DNA from: Cupriavidus metallidurans CH34
Lineage (GTDB): Bacteria > Pseudomonadota > Gammaproteobacteria > Burkholderiales > Burkholderiaceae
Reading direction: 5' to 3'
Length of the DNA stretch: 64,000 nt
Assembly: GCF_000196015.1 (NCBI RefSeq)
Contig: NC_007974.2
Location: forward strand, 620,001 to 684,000
The notes under the pieces are model-generated. The model searched no databases and had not been told where the DNA came from. It was given only the letters and a program-made list of their open reading frames with translations. The translations under genes were made by a program, and so were the position numbers. Position 1 is the stretch's first letter, and each line of letters begins with the position of its first letter. Below are positions 26,989 to 36,132 of this stretch, one piece after another.

Positions 26989-28416
26989 TCAGTGGGCGGC
27001 GCTGGCATTGCCGGCAAGGCTGGATACATCGGCTTCGCTCATGTGGTGCCTGTCGCTGACGCGCGCCACCAGCAGATTGCAGATGAAGCCGACCACGAGC
27101 AGGGCCGCCATGATGTGCAGCGTCATCGTGTACGCGTCGGCGCCGGTCACGCCGTGCGCTACCTGGTACTCGCGGATGTAGTTCACGAGCACCGGGCCGG
27201 CAATACCCGCAGCGGCCCAGGCCGTCAGCAGGCGACCGTGGATGCCGCCCACGAAGGCGGTGCCGAACATGTCGGCCAGATAAGCCGGGATCGTGGCGAA
27301 GCCGCCACCGTACATCGACATGATCACGCAGTAGGCCAGCACGAACAGCGCGATGTTGCCGCTTGCGCCAAGCTGTGGCACCAGCCAGTACAGGACAGCG
27401 CCCAGGGCGAAGAATACGAAGTAGGTGTTCTTGCGGCCGATCCAGTCAGAGGACGAAGCCCAGAAAAAGCGGCCGCCCATATTGAACAGAGACAGCAGGC
27501 CCACGAAGCCGGCTGCGGCGGCGGCGGTCACGCTGCCCTTGAAGCTCTCCTGAATCATCAGCGACGCCTGACCCAGCACGCCGATGCCGGCCGTCACGTT
27601 CAGGAACAGCACCAGCCACAGCAGGTAGAACTGAGACGTCTTCAGAGCCTGGTCGATGTGCACGTGGTTACGCGTGATCATCTTGCTGGCGGTGGTGGGC
27701 GGGGTCCAGCCGGCCGGCTTCCAGCCCGGGGCGGGCACGCGGATGGCCAGCGAGCCGATCAGCATCGACACGAAGTAGCCGATGCCCATGACCACGAAAG
27801 TCTGGGCCACACCGACCGACGTAGCGCTCTTGAAGGTGTTCATCAGCGCCACGGACAGCGGTGCGGCGATCATCGCGCCGCCGCCGAAGCCCATGATCGC
27901 CATGCCGGTGGCCATGCCGCGACGGTCCGGGAACCAGCGAATCAGCGTGGACACGGGCGATACATAGCCCAGGCCCAGTCCGATGCCGCCCAGCACGCCG
28001 TAACCGAGATAGAGCAGGGCGATCTGGTGCGTGTAGATACCCAGCGCGGAGACCAGGAACCCGCTGCCAAAGCAGCAGGCGGCGGTGAACATCGTCAGTC
28101 GTGGACCCACGCGCTCGAGCCATTTGCCGGCGAATGCAGCGGAAATGCCAAGGAAGAAGATCGCCAGCGAGAAAATCCAGCCAAGCGTGGTCAGTTTCCA
28201 GTCATCGGGCGCTGACTCGGTAATGCCGATTACCCTCGATAGCGGTACGTTGAATACCGAGAATGCATAGGCCTGGCCGATGCAAAGGTGAACCGCCAGC
28301 GCGGCGGGCGGGACCATCCAGCGGGAAAATCCCGGCTTGGCGTAGGTCGCTTCCTTGGAAAAGAACGGGGCCGGGCCATAGGCCGGGCTGCTGCCTTCAT
28401 TCATCACACTGCTCAT
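26989..28416 (-). CDS. OFA-family MFS transporter (oxalate/formate antiporter type)
   Basis: The protein has 475 residues from ATG 28416, eight bases after GGAG. Twelve hydrophobic segments can be traced. OFA-type features are RWMVPPAALAVHLCIGQAYAFSVF at the first helix, the loop-2 motif with GKWLERVGPR, GYVSPVSTLIRWFPDRRGMATGMAIMGFGGGAMI, and RFFWASSSDWIGRKNTYFVF in the middle. The family includes OxlT, but many members carry other monocarboxylates. No oxalate or formate enzymes are nearby, so the substrate is open. Confidence 0.92.
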   Translation of the reverse strand: MSSVMNEGSSPAYGPAPFFSKEATYAKPGFSRWMVPPAALAVHLCIGQAYAFSVFNVPLSRVIGITESAPDDWKLTTLGWIFSLAIFFLGISAAFAGKWLERVGPRLTMFTAACCFGSGFLVSALGIYTHQIALLYLGYGVLGGIGLGLGYVSPVSTLIRWFPDRRGMATGMAIMGFGGGAMIAAPLSVALMNTFKSATSVGVAQTFVVMGIGYFVSMLIGSLAIRVPAPGWKPAGWTPPTTASKMITRNHVHIDQALKTSQFYLLWLVLFLNVTAGIGVLGQASLMIQESFKGSVTAAAAAGFVGLLSLFNMGGRFFWASSSDWIGRKNTYFVFFALGAVLYWLVPQLGASGNIALFVLAYCVIMSMYGGGFATIPAYLADMFGTAFVGGIHGRLLTAWAAAGIAGPVLVNYIREYQVAHGVTGADAYTMTLHIMAALLVVGFICNLLVARVSDRHHMSEADVSSLAGNASAAH

Positions 28417-29176
28417 CGAGCGTTCTCCAGACGAGGGTCCTGGGCAACCGTTCCGCTTGCAGCATGGCGCGCCGGCGGGTCTGGGTGGCCCAGCCGGTTG
28501 ACCCGTCACGCCGCGGTCGGATTACCCCCAGATGTGTCGACGCACCGGGCTTTGGACATGGTTATGGCCCGGACTGGTCGACGCTTGCTACCACACTACA
28601 AATCGGAAATGAGATTGGGCTGCGGGTAATGGCGCAGCAGCAACTGGCGCGAGCGAGTGCCGGCGGATCCGGCAGTCGGCGTGGCGAGAGACGCGAGGCG
28701 TCCCGGCATGAAATGGCTCATTATTTTTCCGTCGGGGGCGAGCAGTCATTGTTCTGACCAACAATGACTACCGTGGAAAATGTTATGTGCGCTGAACCTT
28801 AGCTGTGTCGATCGCTGACTTCAATAGGTTTTCGAGGACATATTCCCGCACCAACGGCGCTTTCGACGTGATGCATGAAAATCGTCGGTGCGACACGATA
28901 TTTACCGTGTGATTTTTGCGACAGCGTTGAATAATGTGTGGACGGCACATGCCATCATAGATGCCCTATTGATAGGACAAATTGTCACGAATGCGTCATG
29001 CACGACGCCTACGATCTGTGCCGTGGCGGTTTTCCTCTGCCATGGAAGGACAAGCCGGTCACCAGCAATGGGTGCAAACGGGCGACAAGTGGGTGTCGCA
29101 CGGACCGGCGAATTGACACGCCGCGGCCGCCCAATGGTCGCGGCATTTTTTTGCGCCCGAGAAGGTCAGTCAAACG
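28417..29176. other. Gene-poor stretch upstream of the MFS operon
   Basis: About 760 bases hold no gene I can support. Short open frames around 28888-29204 have no ribosome-binding site and odd composition (Cys- and Arg-rich). The stretch contains a 26-bp inverted repeat (28744-28769) and an 11-bp palindrome GACAAATTGTC (28976-28986). It is more AT-rich than its surroundings in 28700-29000. Confidence 0.6.
28744..28769. promoter_or_regulatory. Perfect inverted repeat, 10-bp arms
   Basis: AGTCATTGTT (28744-28753) and AACAATGACT (28760-28769) flank six bases. It lies in the gene-poor stretch, about 330 bases before the MFS gene. It could be an operator for a dimeric regulator or the remnant of a small mobile element. 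There is no U-tract. Confidence 0.45.
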
Positions 29177-29717
29177 TCAGAAGGCTTCGTTGATCTGGAA
29201 GTAGGCGCCCTTCGTCTGGCGACCGACGCCGACATCGAATCGGACATTGACCCGCGGCTTGAACTCGAAGAGGTAGCCCACGCCGCCATTCGGCAGCCAG
29301 TGGGCCGACGTCAGCCCGCCGGGGTTGCCGGCGATGGCGCCAGTGGCGAGCTAGAACATCATGCCTTGCCGGCCCACGATGTGCCAGCGGTATTTCACCT
29401 CTCCAGCAGTAAGCCGGCACTGCGGTTGATTGTCCAGATCGCGCCGACGGATCTGCTCCAGGCCCCCGTGACCTGCTCGTCCATCTGGTAGTTCAGGAAG
29501 GCAGTCTGGCCGCTGCCGCCGCCCGCGGTCCAACCGTGGGCGGCAAGCGGCAGGCAGCCGATTCGTCCGCCGCGTAGTCCCATCGCGTACGCATTCCCTT
29601 GGGCCGGTCAAGATGCACGATCTTTACCGAATGCCGCCCTGGATCGAAGTGAATGTTCTCGATAGGCGACATGAGGAAATCCAGATCCCAATCCGAACCC
29701 GACGGCGCAGCGACCAT
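29177..29717 (-). pseudogene. Decayed outer-membrane beta-barrel gene (BamA/TamA surface-antigen type, C-terminal part)
   Basis: Three frames of the reverse strand together look like one barrel protein. They are MSPIENIHFDPGRHSVKIVHLDR with KGMRTRWDY (to 29717), then GQTAFLNYQMDEQVTGAWS in a second frame, then YRWHIVGRQGMMF, an in-frame stop, and LPNGGVGYLFEFKPRVNVRF ending QINEAF. The last stretch, with alternating residues and a terminal Phe, is typical of the final strands of Omp85-family surface antigens. At least two frameshifts and one stop break it, and the N-terminal part is missing. It is a remnant. Confidence 0.72.
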
Positions 29718-29803
29718 GCACTCAGGCCGCAGCCTGAGGCGCGAAGCGGATTGGCGTTCGCATCGCCGCAGATGGGCGATGGACTAGGGCTGATCGCTGT
29801 AGG

Positions 29804-30019
29804 TCAGCTCGACTGCGCAGGAGTGGTAGCGGTGGCCGGAGTGGCCGAAACCTTCGGCGTGCTGGCCGCGGCCGAGTCGCAGGCCGGGCGGGTGAGTTGC
29901 TGTCGCTGCCGGGCCTCGGCGCGACCGCGCTCGATCACGGCAAAGTCGGGGCCGGCAATGGCTGACAGCGAAGCAAGGAGGGAGGCTGCGCCACACAGGG
30001 CGAGCAGGGCGGACTTCAT
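29804..30019 (-). CDS. Small secreted protein of unknown function (71 residues)
   Basis: A GGAG site stands eight bases before the ATG. The product has a clear signal peptide (MKSALLALCGAASLLASLSA, cleavage after AIA) and then GPDFAVIERGRAEARQRQQL followed by an Ala/Thr/Pro-rich tail. I do not recognise a family. It lies directly upstream of the decayed barrel gene on the same strand and may once have been cotranscribed with it. Confidence 0.6.
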   Translation of the reverse strand: MKSALLALCGAASLLASLSAIAGPDFAVIERGRAEARQRQQLTRPACDSAAASTPKVSATPATATTPAQSS

Positions 30020-30186
30020 CAGAAAACTCCGACGGGTGGGAAAAACTATGCCCAGAATGATCCGCTCCTTCCGTCATAGTGTCCAAGACCGGATCGTTAT
30101 TCGAGCGATAGGCTGGGCCAATAGTTGGCGATGAGGCCAGCTATTGCGCAGAGGGCCAGCCCAGGTACTGCCGCTACTTCTGGTGC

Positions 30187-30330
30187 CTACGACCGGAACA
30201 TGATTTGTGCGACGACCACAAGGACCATGAAGTACACGAATAGCAGTCCGCAGAGCGAAAACGCCACCGTGCAGAGCGTGTCCATCGCCCGATTGGGGTC
30301 TGAAAATCGTTCTTTCAGCCAGTTGTTCAT
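30187..30330 (-). CDS. Small membrane protein of unknown function (47 residues)
   Basis: The gene reads MNNWLKERFSDPNRAMDTLC and then one long hydrophobic helix (about 19-44). Its ATG overlaps the stop of the upstream 149-residue membrane gene as ATGA (30327-30330), and a GGAG precedes it. The overlap and the clean hydrophobic profile argue that it is real. No function is known to me. Confidence 0.7.
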   Translation of the reverse strand: MNNWLKERFSDPNRAMDTLCTVAFSLCGLLFVYFMVLVVVAQIMFRS

Positions 30331-30776
30331 ATCAATCTCCAGAAGTCAGACGACGCAAGCGCGCCGAGAGGAATCAATGCAAAGCCAATTGCAGACAGTG
30401 AGGTAATGCCGAGCGAGGCCAGCAGGACCCTGTTATGCCCGCGCCGGGGTACTCCCGATGCATATCCGTCCGTGTGGGGTAGAACTGCGCCACACGCGGC
30501 GAACAGGCTTGCCAGCACAAGCAGGAGCGTCATGCCGCCGTTCAGATACCCCTGGAATATGGCATTCACCCTCGCACTTGGTGGACAGGGTTCTGCCAGC
30601 TCATACAGCGCGGAGGTGCAGAAGCCGATCGCAGCCCAGCAGAGCTGCCCGTTCCTGACAACACTAACTAAGGCCAGCTGGGCGGAGGGGATGGCAAGCG
30701 GGAAGGCCTTCATGCAGATCAGCGAGATCATCGGCGCCAGCACAGGCAGGGCGACGGTGACGAGAAACCATCCCAC
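30327..30776 (-). CDS. Hypothetical integral membrane protein (149 residues)
   Basis: Four hydrophobic segments can be seen: about 3-22 (FLVTVALPVLAPMISLICM), 47-62 (LCWAAIGFCTSAL), 80-97 (GGMTLLLVLASLFAACG) and 120-145. It has a charged region near PPSARVNAIFQGYLNGG. Start and stop are well defined and it is coupled to the small membrane gene that follows. I do not recognise a family. The pair may form a two-component membrane complex. Confidence 0.68.
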   Translation of the reverse strand: MGWFLVTVALPVLAPMISLICMKAFPLAIPSAQLALVSVVRNGQLCWAAIGFCTSALYELAEPCPPSARVNAIFQGYLNGGMTLLLVLASLFAACGAVLPHTDGYASGVPRRGHNRVLLASLGITSLSAIGFALIPLGALASSDFWRLI

Positions 30777-30953
30777 CTTGAACCTCCTTGTCCTCTGATT
30801 GGTTTCAGAGAGTCTAAGAAGGCATGCGCGTTACGGCGAGTAAACTTGTGTTTCCAATTTCGCCAAGCGCATTACATTTGTTGTCGCGATGCATCGGCGG
30901 CGGTGTTCGCCAACGATGACCGTGGCAAACACCGCCTCGGAGCACCGCGCGGC

Positions 30954-31247
30954 TCAGCGCATCTTGCCGAGGATGGCCTGCATCTCGGTGGCGTCGAATG
31001 CCCGAAGCGTCTGGGTGTGAACGTTGCCAAGCGCGCCGACGCTCAGCCCGAACGCCGTCACCACGGTGTCATCCTGCGCCTCCAGCGTCAGCACGACGTC
31101 GTATTTGCCCAGTGTCCAGAACACATCCTTCACTTGCACGCCAAGTTGCGCGCCCAATTCACGCACGGCGGCGGCGCGTTTGGTCGTTTCCTTGACAGTG
31201 CGGATGCCCTGATCGGTGAAGCTTGCCAGCACGATGTAGCGGGTCAT
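30954..31247 (-). CDS. GYD-domain protein
   Basis: The product is 97 residues from ATG 31247 with GGAG upstream. The longer frame upstream is not used. It starts MTRYIVLASFTDQGIRTVKETTKRA and carries VKDVFWTLGKYDVVLTLEAQDD, the GYD motif region (here GKYDVV). These small ferredoxin-like-fold proteins are widespread, and their biochemical role is unknown. It stands alone. Confidence 0.88.
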   Translation of the reverse strand: MTRYIVLASFTDQGIRTVKETTKRAAAVRELGAQLGVQVKDVFWTLGKYDVVLTLEAQDDTVVTAFGLSVGALGNVHTQTLRAFDATEMQAILGKMR

Positions 31248-31729
31248 GGTGAGTCTCCGGCAACAAGTGGATGGGCGCCGTCGGCGCCGTGCCGGGTGTG
31301 GGCGTGACCCCCATCCGGCCGGGAGAGCGTGTGGACGGTGGTTCAGGGATTCGGCGCGAGTTCGCGCGGCGCTTCGTCGTTCACCCGAAGACGATGGCGG
31401 TGACGACGCTCGCCGGGAAATTCGGCGAAACAGCCTGAGCAATGCCGAAAGCACGCAAATTGCGAACCACCGGCGACCGGATGCGGTTCGTAGTCATTCC
31501 GTGCCCATTTCGGCGAATGCGATCCCGTGGTGTGGCGCGAGGTGTTGCAGAAATGAAGCGCCTTCCGCGCCGCAACCCGGCCTGTTGCCATCGCCATGTA
31601 ACGGATGCGCTGCAACATGGCTGCCATTCTGGGTCAGCCAAGAATGTCTTTCATAAGAATCAAGTAGTAATCTTCCTGCCACATTTCTCATGCATCCTCC
31701 AGTCCGTCTCAAACAGGGAGGACACCATA
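31248..31729. other. Non-coding stretch before the phosphatase genes
   Basis: About 480 bases have no supportable gene. The region must hold the promoter of the phosphatase pair. A CTTTCATAA at about 31648 resembles half of a Pho box, but the second repeat at 11-bp spacing is absent. Confidence 0.55.
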
Positions 31730-33190
31730 ATGAGAAGGATTTCCGTACTCGCGGCAGCCGCCATGTCGGTCGCCCTCGCGGCCTGCGGCGGCGATGACAA
31801 CAATGGCAACAACGCCGGCACGACGCCGCCGATCGAGCAGCCACAAGGCGGCACCACGCCGACCAAGAACGTCGTATTTTTCCTCGGCGACGGCATGGGC
31901 ATGACGACGTTGACCGCCGCGCGTATCTACAAGGTGGGCGAGGAAGGCGATCTGACGATCGACACGATGCCGGAAAGCGGCTTCGTCCGTACGTATTCGA
32001 ACGACGCCCAGGTCACGGACAGCGCCCCGTCGATGGCCGCCTACATGACCGGCGTGAAAATGAACAACGAAGTCATCTCGATGACTCCGGAAACGAGCGC
32101 CGTGGACGCCAACGGCAAGGCCTATGTGTCGGGCGCTGACAGCACCTGCCCGGCGACGGGCAACGGCAAGAGCGTGCCGACGCTGCTCGAGCAGATGAAG
32201 GCTGCCGGCTACGGCACGGGCGTGGTCACTACCACGCGCATCACGCACGCCACGCCGGCGGCCACCTACGCCCACATCTGCCACCGCGACGGCGAGAACG
32301 CCATCGCAGCGCAACTGGTACCGAAGGGCGCCGGCTTCAACGGCGCGCTGACCGATGGCGTCGACGTGATCTTCGGCGGCGGCCGCCAGCACTTCCTGGC
32401 CACGACCGCAGGCGGCAAGCGTACCGATGGCCGCGATCTGGTCGGCGAGTTCAAGACGGCCGGCTATAGCTACGCTGCCAGCAAGTCGGACTTCGACAAG
32501 ATCACGGCCAGCTCTGCCAAGGTGGTGGGTCTGTTCAACGCGAGCCACATGGATTACGACCTCGATCGCGATCCGGCGAAGGAGCCGAGCCTGGCAGAAA
32601 TGACCGGCAAGGCCATCGACGTGCTGGCTGCCAAGAAGAAGGGCTTCTTCCTGATGGTGGAAGGCGGTCGTATCGACCACGCGCTGCACGAGACCACCGC
32701 CCGCAAGGCACTGCAGGACACCGCCGCGTTCGACGACGCGATCAAGGCTGCCATCGACAAGCTCAACGTAATCGACCCGGGCCTGAAGAACACGCTGATC
32801 GTCGTCACCGCCGACCATGACCACACCCTGGTCCTGAACGGCTACGCCAAGCGCACGGGCAAGACCAGCGATGCCAACCCCGGCGTGCTGGGTCTGGTCA
32901 AGGACTACGTGACTGGCTCTGCCAAGCTCGATTCGACCGGCAACCCGTTCTCGATCATCGGCTTCGGCAATGGCGAGAACCGTCCGGCCACGCGTACCGC
33001 GCTGACCGATGTGCAGGTCTTCGACAAGACCTATCACCAGGAAGCGGTGATTCCGATGCCCGCGGGTGGTGAAACCCACGGTGGCACCGATGTGTTCATC
33101 GGCGCCATGGGCAACGGGGCCACCAGCTTCACCGGTGTGATGGACAACATCGAGGTGTTCGGCCTGATCAAGAAGGCAATCGGACTCTGA
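31730..33190 (+). CDS. Alkaline phosphatase, predicted lipoprotein (PhoA family)
   Basis: The protein has 486 residues, with GGGAGGA before ATG 31730. It has a signal peptide with lipobox LAAC (Cys19), so it is probably anchored to a membrane, and then an Asn/Gly/Pro/Thr-rich linker. The phosphatase core has metal-binding FFLGDGMGMTTLTAAR, the nucleophile Ser98 in TDSAPSMAAYMTG, THATPAATYAHICHRD, EGGRIDHALHETTA, VTADHDHTL and GGETHGGTDVF with the late His ligand. It hydrolyses phosphomonoesters in the periplasm or at the surface. The next gene is a paralog without the lipobox. Confidence 0.93.
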   Translation: MRRISVLAAAAMSVALAACGGDDNNGNNAGTTPPIEQPQGGTTPTKNVVFFLGDGMGMTTLTAARIYKVGEEGDLTIDTMPESGFVRTYSNDAQVTDSAPSMAAYMTGVKMNNEVISMTPETSAVDANGKAYVSGADSTCPATGNGKSVPTLLEQMKAAGYGTGVVTTTRITHATPAATYAHICHRDGENAIAAQLVPKGAGFNGALTDGVDVIFGGGRQHFLATTAGGKRTDGRDLVGEFKTAGYSYAASKSDFDKITASSAKVVGLFNASHMDYDLDRDPAKEPSLAEMTGKAIDVLAAKKKGFFLMVEGGRIDHALHETTARKALQDTAAFDDAIKAAIDKLNVIDPGLKNTLIVVTADHDHTLVLNGYAKRTGKTSDANPGVLGLVKDYVTGSAKLDSTGNPFSIIGFGNGENRPATRTALTDVQVFDKTYHQEAVIPMPAGGETHGGTDVFIGAMGNGATSFTGVMDNIEVFGLIKKAIGL

Positions 33191-33225
33191 GCCAACCCGC
33201 CATCACCGCACAACGGAATATCGAC

Positions 33226-34629
33226 ATGAAAATCACTACCCGTATCGGAATGCTGGCGGCCGCGGCGGCCAGCGCTTGCCTGACGATGCCCGCGGCGCAA
33301 GCCGCTGGCGAGGCCAAGAACGTCATCTTCTTCCTGGGCGACGGCATGGGCCCCGCCACCGTTACCGCATCGCGTATCTACAAGTACGGCGAGTCGGGCA
33401 AGCTGACGATGGAATCGCTGAAGCGCACCGCGCGCATCAAGACGTTCTCCAACGACGCGCAAACCACCGACAGCGCACCGTCGATGGCTGCCTACATGAC
33501 CGGCGTGAAGATGAACAACGAGGTCATCTCGATGTCTCCGGACACGAAGGCGACCGCGCCGGGCACAGACGTCAACGGCAACAAGACCATCAACAACTGC
33601 CTGCCGACCAACGGTACTTCGGTGCCGACGCTGCTGGAACTGGCCAAGGCGCGCGGCAAGGCAACCGGCGCTATCACCACGACCGAGCTGACGCACGCCA
33701 CGCCGGCCGCCACGTACTCCCACATCTGCCATCGCGATGCGCAGTACGACATCGCCGCGCAAGCGGTGCCGGGTGGCGCGGGTTTCAATACGGCGCTGGG
33801 TGACGGTGTCGACGTGCTGATGGGCGGCGGACGCAACCACTGGACGCCGTTTGACGCCACGGCCAACAAGAAGGGTCGTGCCGATGGCCGCAATCTGCTG
33901 ACGGAGTTTGCCGCCAAGGGCTACGCCGTGGCCGCCACGCGCGACCAGATGATGCAGGCCAGCGGCAACAAGCTGATTGGTCTGTTCAGCACGACGAGCC
34001 ATCTCGAGTACGAGATCGACCGCGTGGCGGGCAAGGGCGAAGGCGCTACCCAGCCGAGCCTGGCCGACATGACCGCCAAGGCGATCGAGCTGCTGTCGAA
34101 GAATGGCAATGGCTACTTCCTGATGGTCGAGGGTGGCCGTATCGACCACGCGCTGCACGGCACCAACGCCAAGCGTGCGCTGGAAGACACCATCGCCTTC
34201 GACGACGCCATCAAGCGCGCGCTTTCGATGGTTGATCTGTCGAACACGATCATCGTGGTCACCGCCGACCACGATCACACGATGACGATCAACGGCTACT
34301 CGCACCGCGGCAACCCGATCCTGGCCACGGCCACCGACTACAAGACCAAGAAGACCGCCCTGGCGGCCGACGGTCTGCCCTACACGACGCTGGTGTTCGG
34401 CAACGGTGGCACCCCGCGCAAGGCTACCCGCGACAACCCGTCGCTGGTGGACACCACCGCCAATGACTATCTGCAGGAAGTTGGCGTGAACCTGGGTTCC
34501 CCGGGTGCCGAAACGCACGGTGGCGGCGATGTGATGCTGTTCTCCACCGGCCCCGGCAGCGCGCCGTTGAAGGGCACCCTCGACAACACCAAGGTGTTCG
34601 GTGTGGTCAAGTCGGCCCTGGGTCTCTGA
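33226..34629 (+). CDS. Alkaline phosphatase, secreted paralog (PhoA family)
   Basis: The product is 467 residues, 35 bases after the first phosphatase. It has a cleavable signal peptide (MKITTRIGMLAAAAASACLT, site near AQA) and no lipobox. The same core is present: FFLGDGMGPATVTASR, Ser83 in TDSAPSMAAYMTG, EGGRIDHALHGTNA, VTADHDHTM and GAETHGGGDVM. The two proteins are clearly a tandem duplication that has diverged at the ends: one lipid-anchored, one soluble. Confidence 0.93.
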   Translation: MKITTRIGMLAAAAASACLTMPAAQAAGEAKNVIFFLGDGMGPATVTASRIYKYGESGKLTMESLKRTARIKTFSNDAQTTDSAPSMAAYMTGVKMNNEVISMSPDTKATAPGTDVNGNKTINNCLPTNGTSVPTLLELAKARGKATGAITTTELTHATPAATYSHICHRDAQYDIAAQAVPGGAGFNTALGDGVDVLMGGGRNHWTPFDATANKKGRADGRNLLTEFAAKGYAVAATRDQMMQASGNKLIGLFSTTSHLEYEIDRVAGKGEGATQPSLADMTAKAIELLSKNGNGYFLMVEGGRIDHALHGTNAKRALEDTIAFDDAIKRALSMVDLSNTIIVVTADHDHTMTINGYSHRGNPILATATDYKTKKTALAADGLPYTTLVFGNGGTPRKATRDNPSLVDTTANDYLQEVGVNLGSPGAETHGGGDVMLFSTGPGSAPLKGTLDNTKVFGVVKSALGL

Positions 34630-34675
34630 TCCTCGTCGTACCCGACACGGGCGCTTCGCGTGCCCGTGCCATGAC

Positions 34676-34697
34676 GCACGCCGGTTCGCCGGCGTGC
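34676..34697 (+). terminator. TTCG-loop hairpin after the second phosphatase
   Basis: GCACGCCGG and CCGGCGTGC form a perfect nine-base stem with a TTCG tetraloop, followed by GCTTTCCACTTT. A weaker hairpin precedes it (about 34647-34669). This is a likely terminator or attenuator between the phosphatases and the next gene, whose start lies 23 bases on. Confidence 0.6.
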
Positions 34698-34719
34698 GCT
34701 TTCCACTTTCAGCACGGCA

Positions 34720-35469
34720 ATGATCAACATGAAGCAAGCCAGCATGAAACAAGCCGGCGTGAAGCAGGCAATCGGCCAGTTCGTTCTGCTGGCTCTCGGC
34801 ATATGCGCCTCGTCGACGGCCCTAGCGGCCACGGCTACGGCCACCGATTCGGGTAAGCCGCTCGCGCTGCGCGTGCAGCACGAGCTGTCGGCACTCGGCA
34901 AGGATGGCGTGAAGCGTGATGTGTCGTTCGGCGAACGTGTCTATCGCAATGGTGACTCGGTCTGGATCGAGCGCGAAGTGCCGGCGAGCGTGCGCCACGC
35001 GCATGACGAGGCAGAACACGCGGCGGGCGACAAGGGACACAAGCACATGGATGTTTCGACGGCAGCGCGCTGGATCGAACGCAAGCCCAACGGCGAACTC
35101 AATGTGCGGCTCGTCAGCGACCAGATGCGCAAGACATTCGAGGTGCGCCAGGGTGACTACGGTAATATCGGCTTCGATGGCTCCTGGGCTGCGGCGAGCC
35201 ATCTGCTCGACCCCGCCTTGCTCAAGACGATGAAGGCTAACGGCCCCGTACGCGACGGCGTGCAGGAATACACGGCCCGCCGCGGCGACGAGCGCGTGAC
35301 GGTGCAATGGGATGTGGCCGGGCAGTATCCGCGCCTGGTGCAGTCGCTCAACACAAGCGGCACACAGAAGAAGATCACGCGTGTCACGTCGGTCGCGACG
35401 CCGGCGAGCGCGCCCTGGTCTCGCACACGCGGCTACGCGCAGGGCGATTATTCCGATCTGCTGGATTGA
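34720..35469 (+). CDS. Secreted His-rich protein of unknown function, next to the phosphatases
   Basis: The product is up to 249 residues. The N-terminus holds three near-repeats of MKQA/VKQA, and later starts at 34729 or 34744 are possible. A signal peptide follows (QFVLLALGICASSTALA). The mature part has a stretch with six His mixed with acidic residues (about 94-110, HAHDEAEHAAGDKGHKH), suggestive of metal binding. Then come regions such as NGELNVRLVSDQMRKTFEVR and ERVTVQWDVAGQYPRLVQSL. I do not recognise a family. A link to the zinc-dependent phosphatases upstream, for example metal supply, is inference from position only. Confidence 0.65.
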   Translation: MINMKQASMKQAGVKQAIGQFVLLALGICASSTALAATATATDSGKPLALRVQHELSALGKDGVKRDVSFGERVYRNGDSVWIEREVPASVRHAHDEAEHAAGDKGHKHMDVSTAARWIERKPNGELNVRLVSDQMRKTFEVRQGDYGNIGFDGSWAAASHLLDPALLKTMKANGPVRDGVQEYTARRGDERVTVQWDVAGQYPRLVQSLNTSGTQKKITRVTSVATPASAPWSRTRGYAQGDYSDLLD

Positions 35470-35529
35470 ATCGACGATTGACTCAGTGACCCGCTGACGC
35501 GCCGGACTGTGCCGGACAGCGCTGGGCGC

Positions 35530-36132
35530 TCAGCGGCCCGGCTGGGTGCGAATCGACGTGGCGATATCGCGGCTCACCGAGGCGAGGGCGCGGTTATGCG
35601 CTGCGATGATCGCGTCGAAGCCATCGCTGGCAACGGCCTCGCGCACCACCGAGCGCCCGGCAATCGCCGGCTGCTTCCCCGGCGGCTGGATGGTCCACAG
35701 CGCATCCATCGACACGGCGACGGCCGGCTCCGAATCCAGACTCAGGATATCCACGCGGACACGCCAGGCCGGCATTGCATTCGAACCAGTATCGAAGACA
35801 GTCACTTGATCGGACCCCAGCATGGTTCTCAGATCGGCGGCGATGACCTGGGAGATTTCGGACTTGAGCGGCTCGGCCCAGCGTGCGAATTCGTTGACCT
35901 TGACTTCATTGGCCGAGACACGTGTCACGATCTGAGGCCGATCGACCAGATCCGGGATTGTTACCGGCCCGACGACGACACGGATTGGCGTCGCGGTGGA
36001 GGCACGTTCCACGGTGTTGTCCGGATCTAGCGTGTAGAACCGCGATTTCGGCGAGCTGCAGCCGGCCAGCAGCCCGATGAGCGCCACGGATGCCACGCTT
36101 GCGGTGGCGATCGACCTTGTCATGCGTTTCAT
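35530..36132 (-). CDS. pqiC: Outer-membrane lipoprotein PqiC (YmbA family)
   Basis: The protein has 200 residues, a lipoprotein with lipobox LLAGC (Cys25). It has the ABC-transport auxiliary domain SRFYTLDP, PIRVVVGPVTIPDLVDRPQIVTR and NEFARWAEPLKSEISQVIAADL. PqiC anchors the PqiB needle to the outer membrane in the lipid-transport system. It starts with an ATGA overlap on the pqiB stop (36129-36132). Confidence 0.93.
   Translation of the reverse strand: MKRMTRSIATASVASVALIGLLAGCSSPKSRFYTLDPDNTVERASTATPIRVVVGPVTIPDLVDRPQIVTRVSANEVKVNEFARWAEPLKSEISQVIAADLRTMLGSDQVTVFDTGSNAMPAWRVRVDILSLDSEPAVAVSMDALWTIQPPGKQPAIAGRSVVREAVASDGFDAIIAAHNRALASVSRDIATSIRTQPGR

Noticed and set aside
28888-29204. Short overlapping plus-strand frames in the gene-poor stretch.
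   Set aside because: No ribosome site, unusual Cys/Arg-rich products and no recognisable domain. Not listed as genes.
31648-31665. CTTTCATAA as a Pho box in front of the phosphatases.
   Set aside because: The second repeat at 11-bp spacing matches only two of seven positions.
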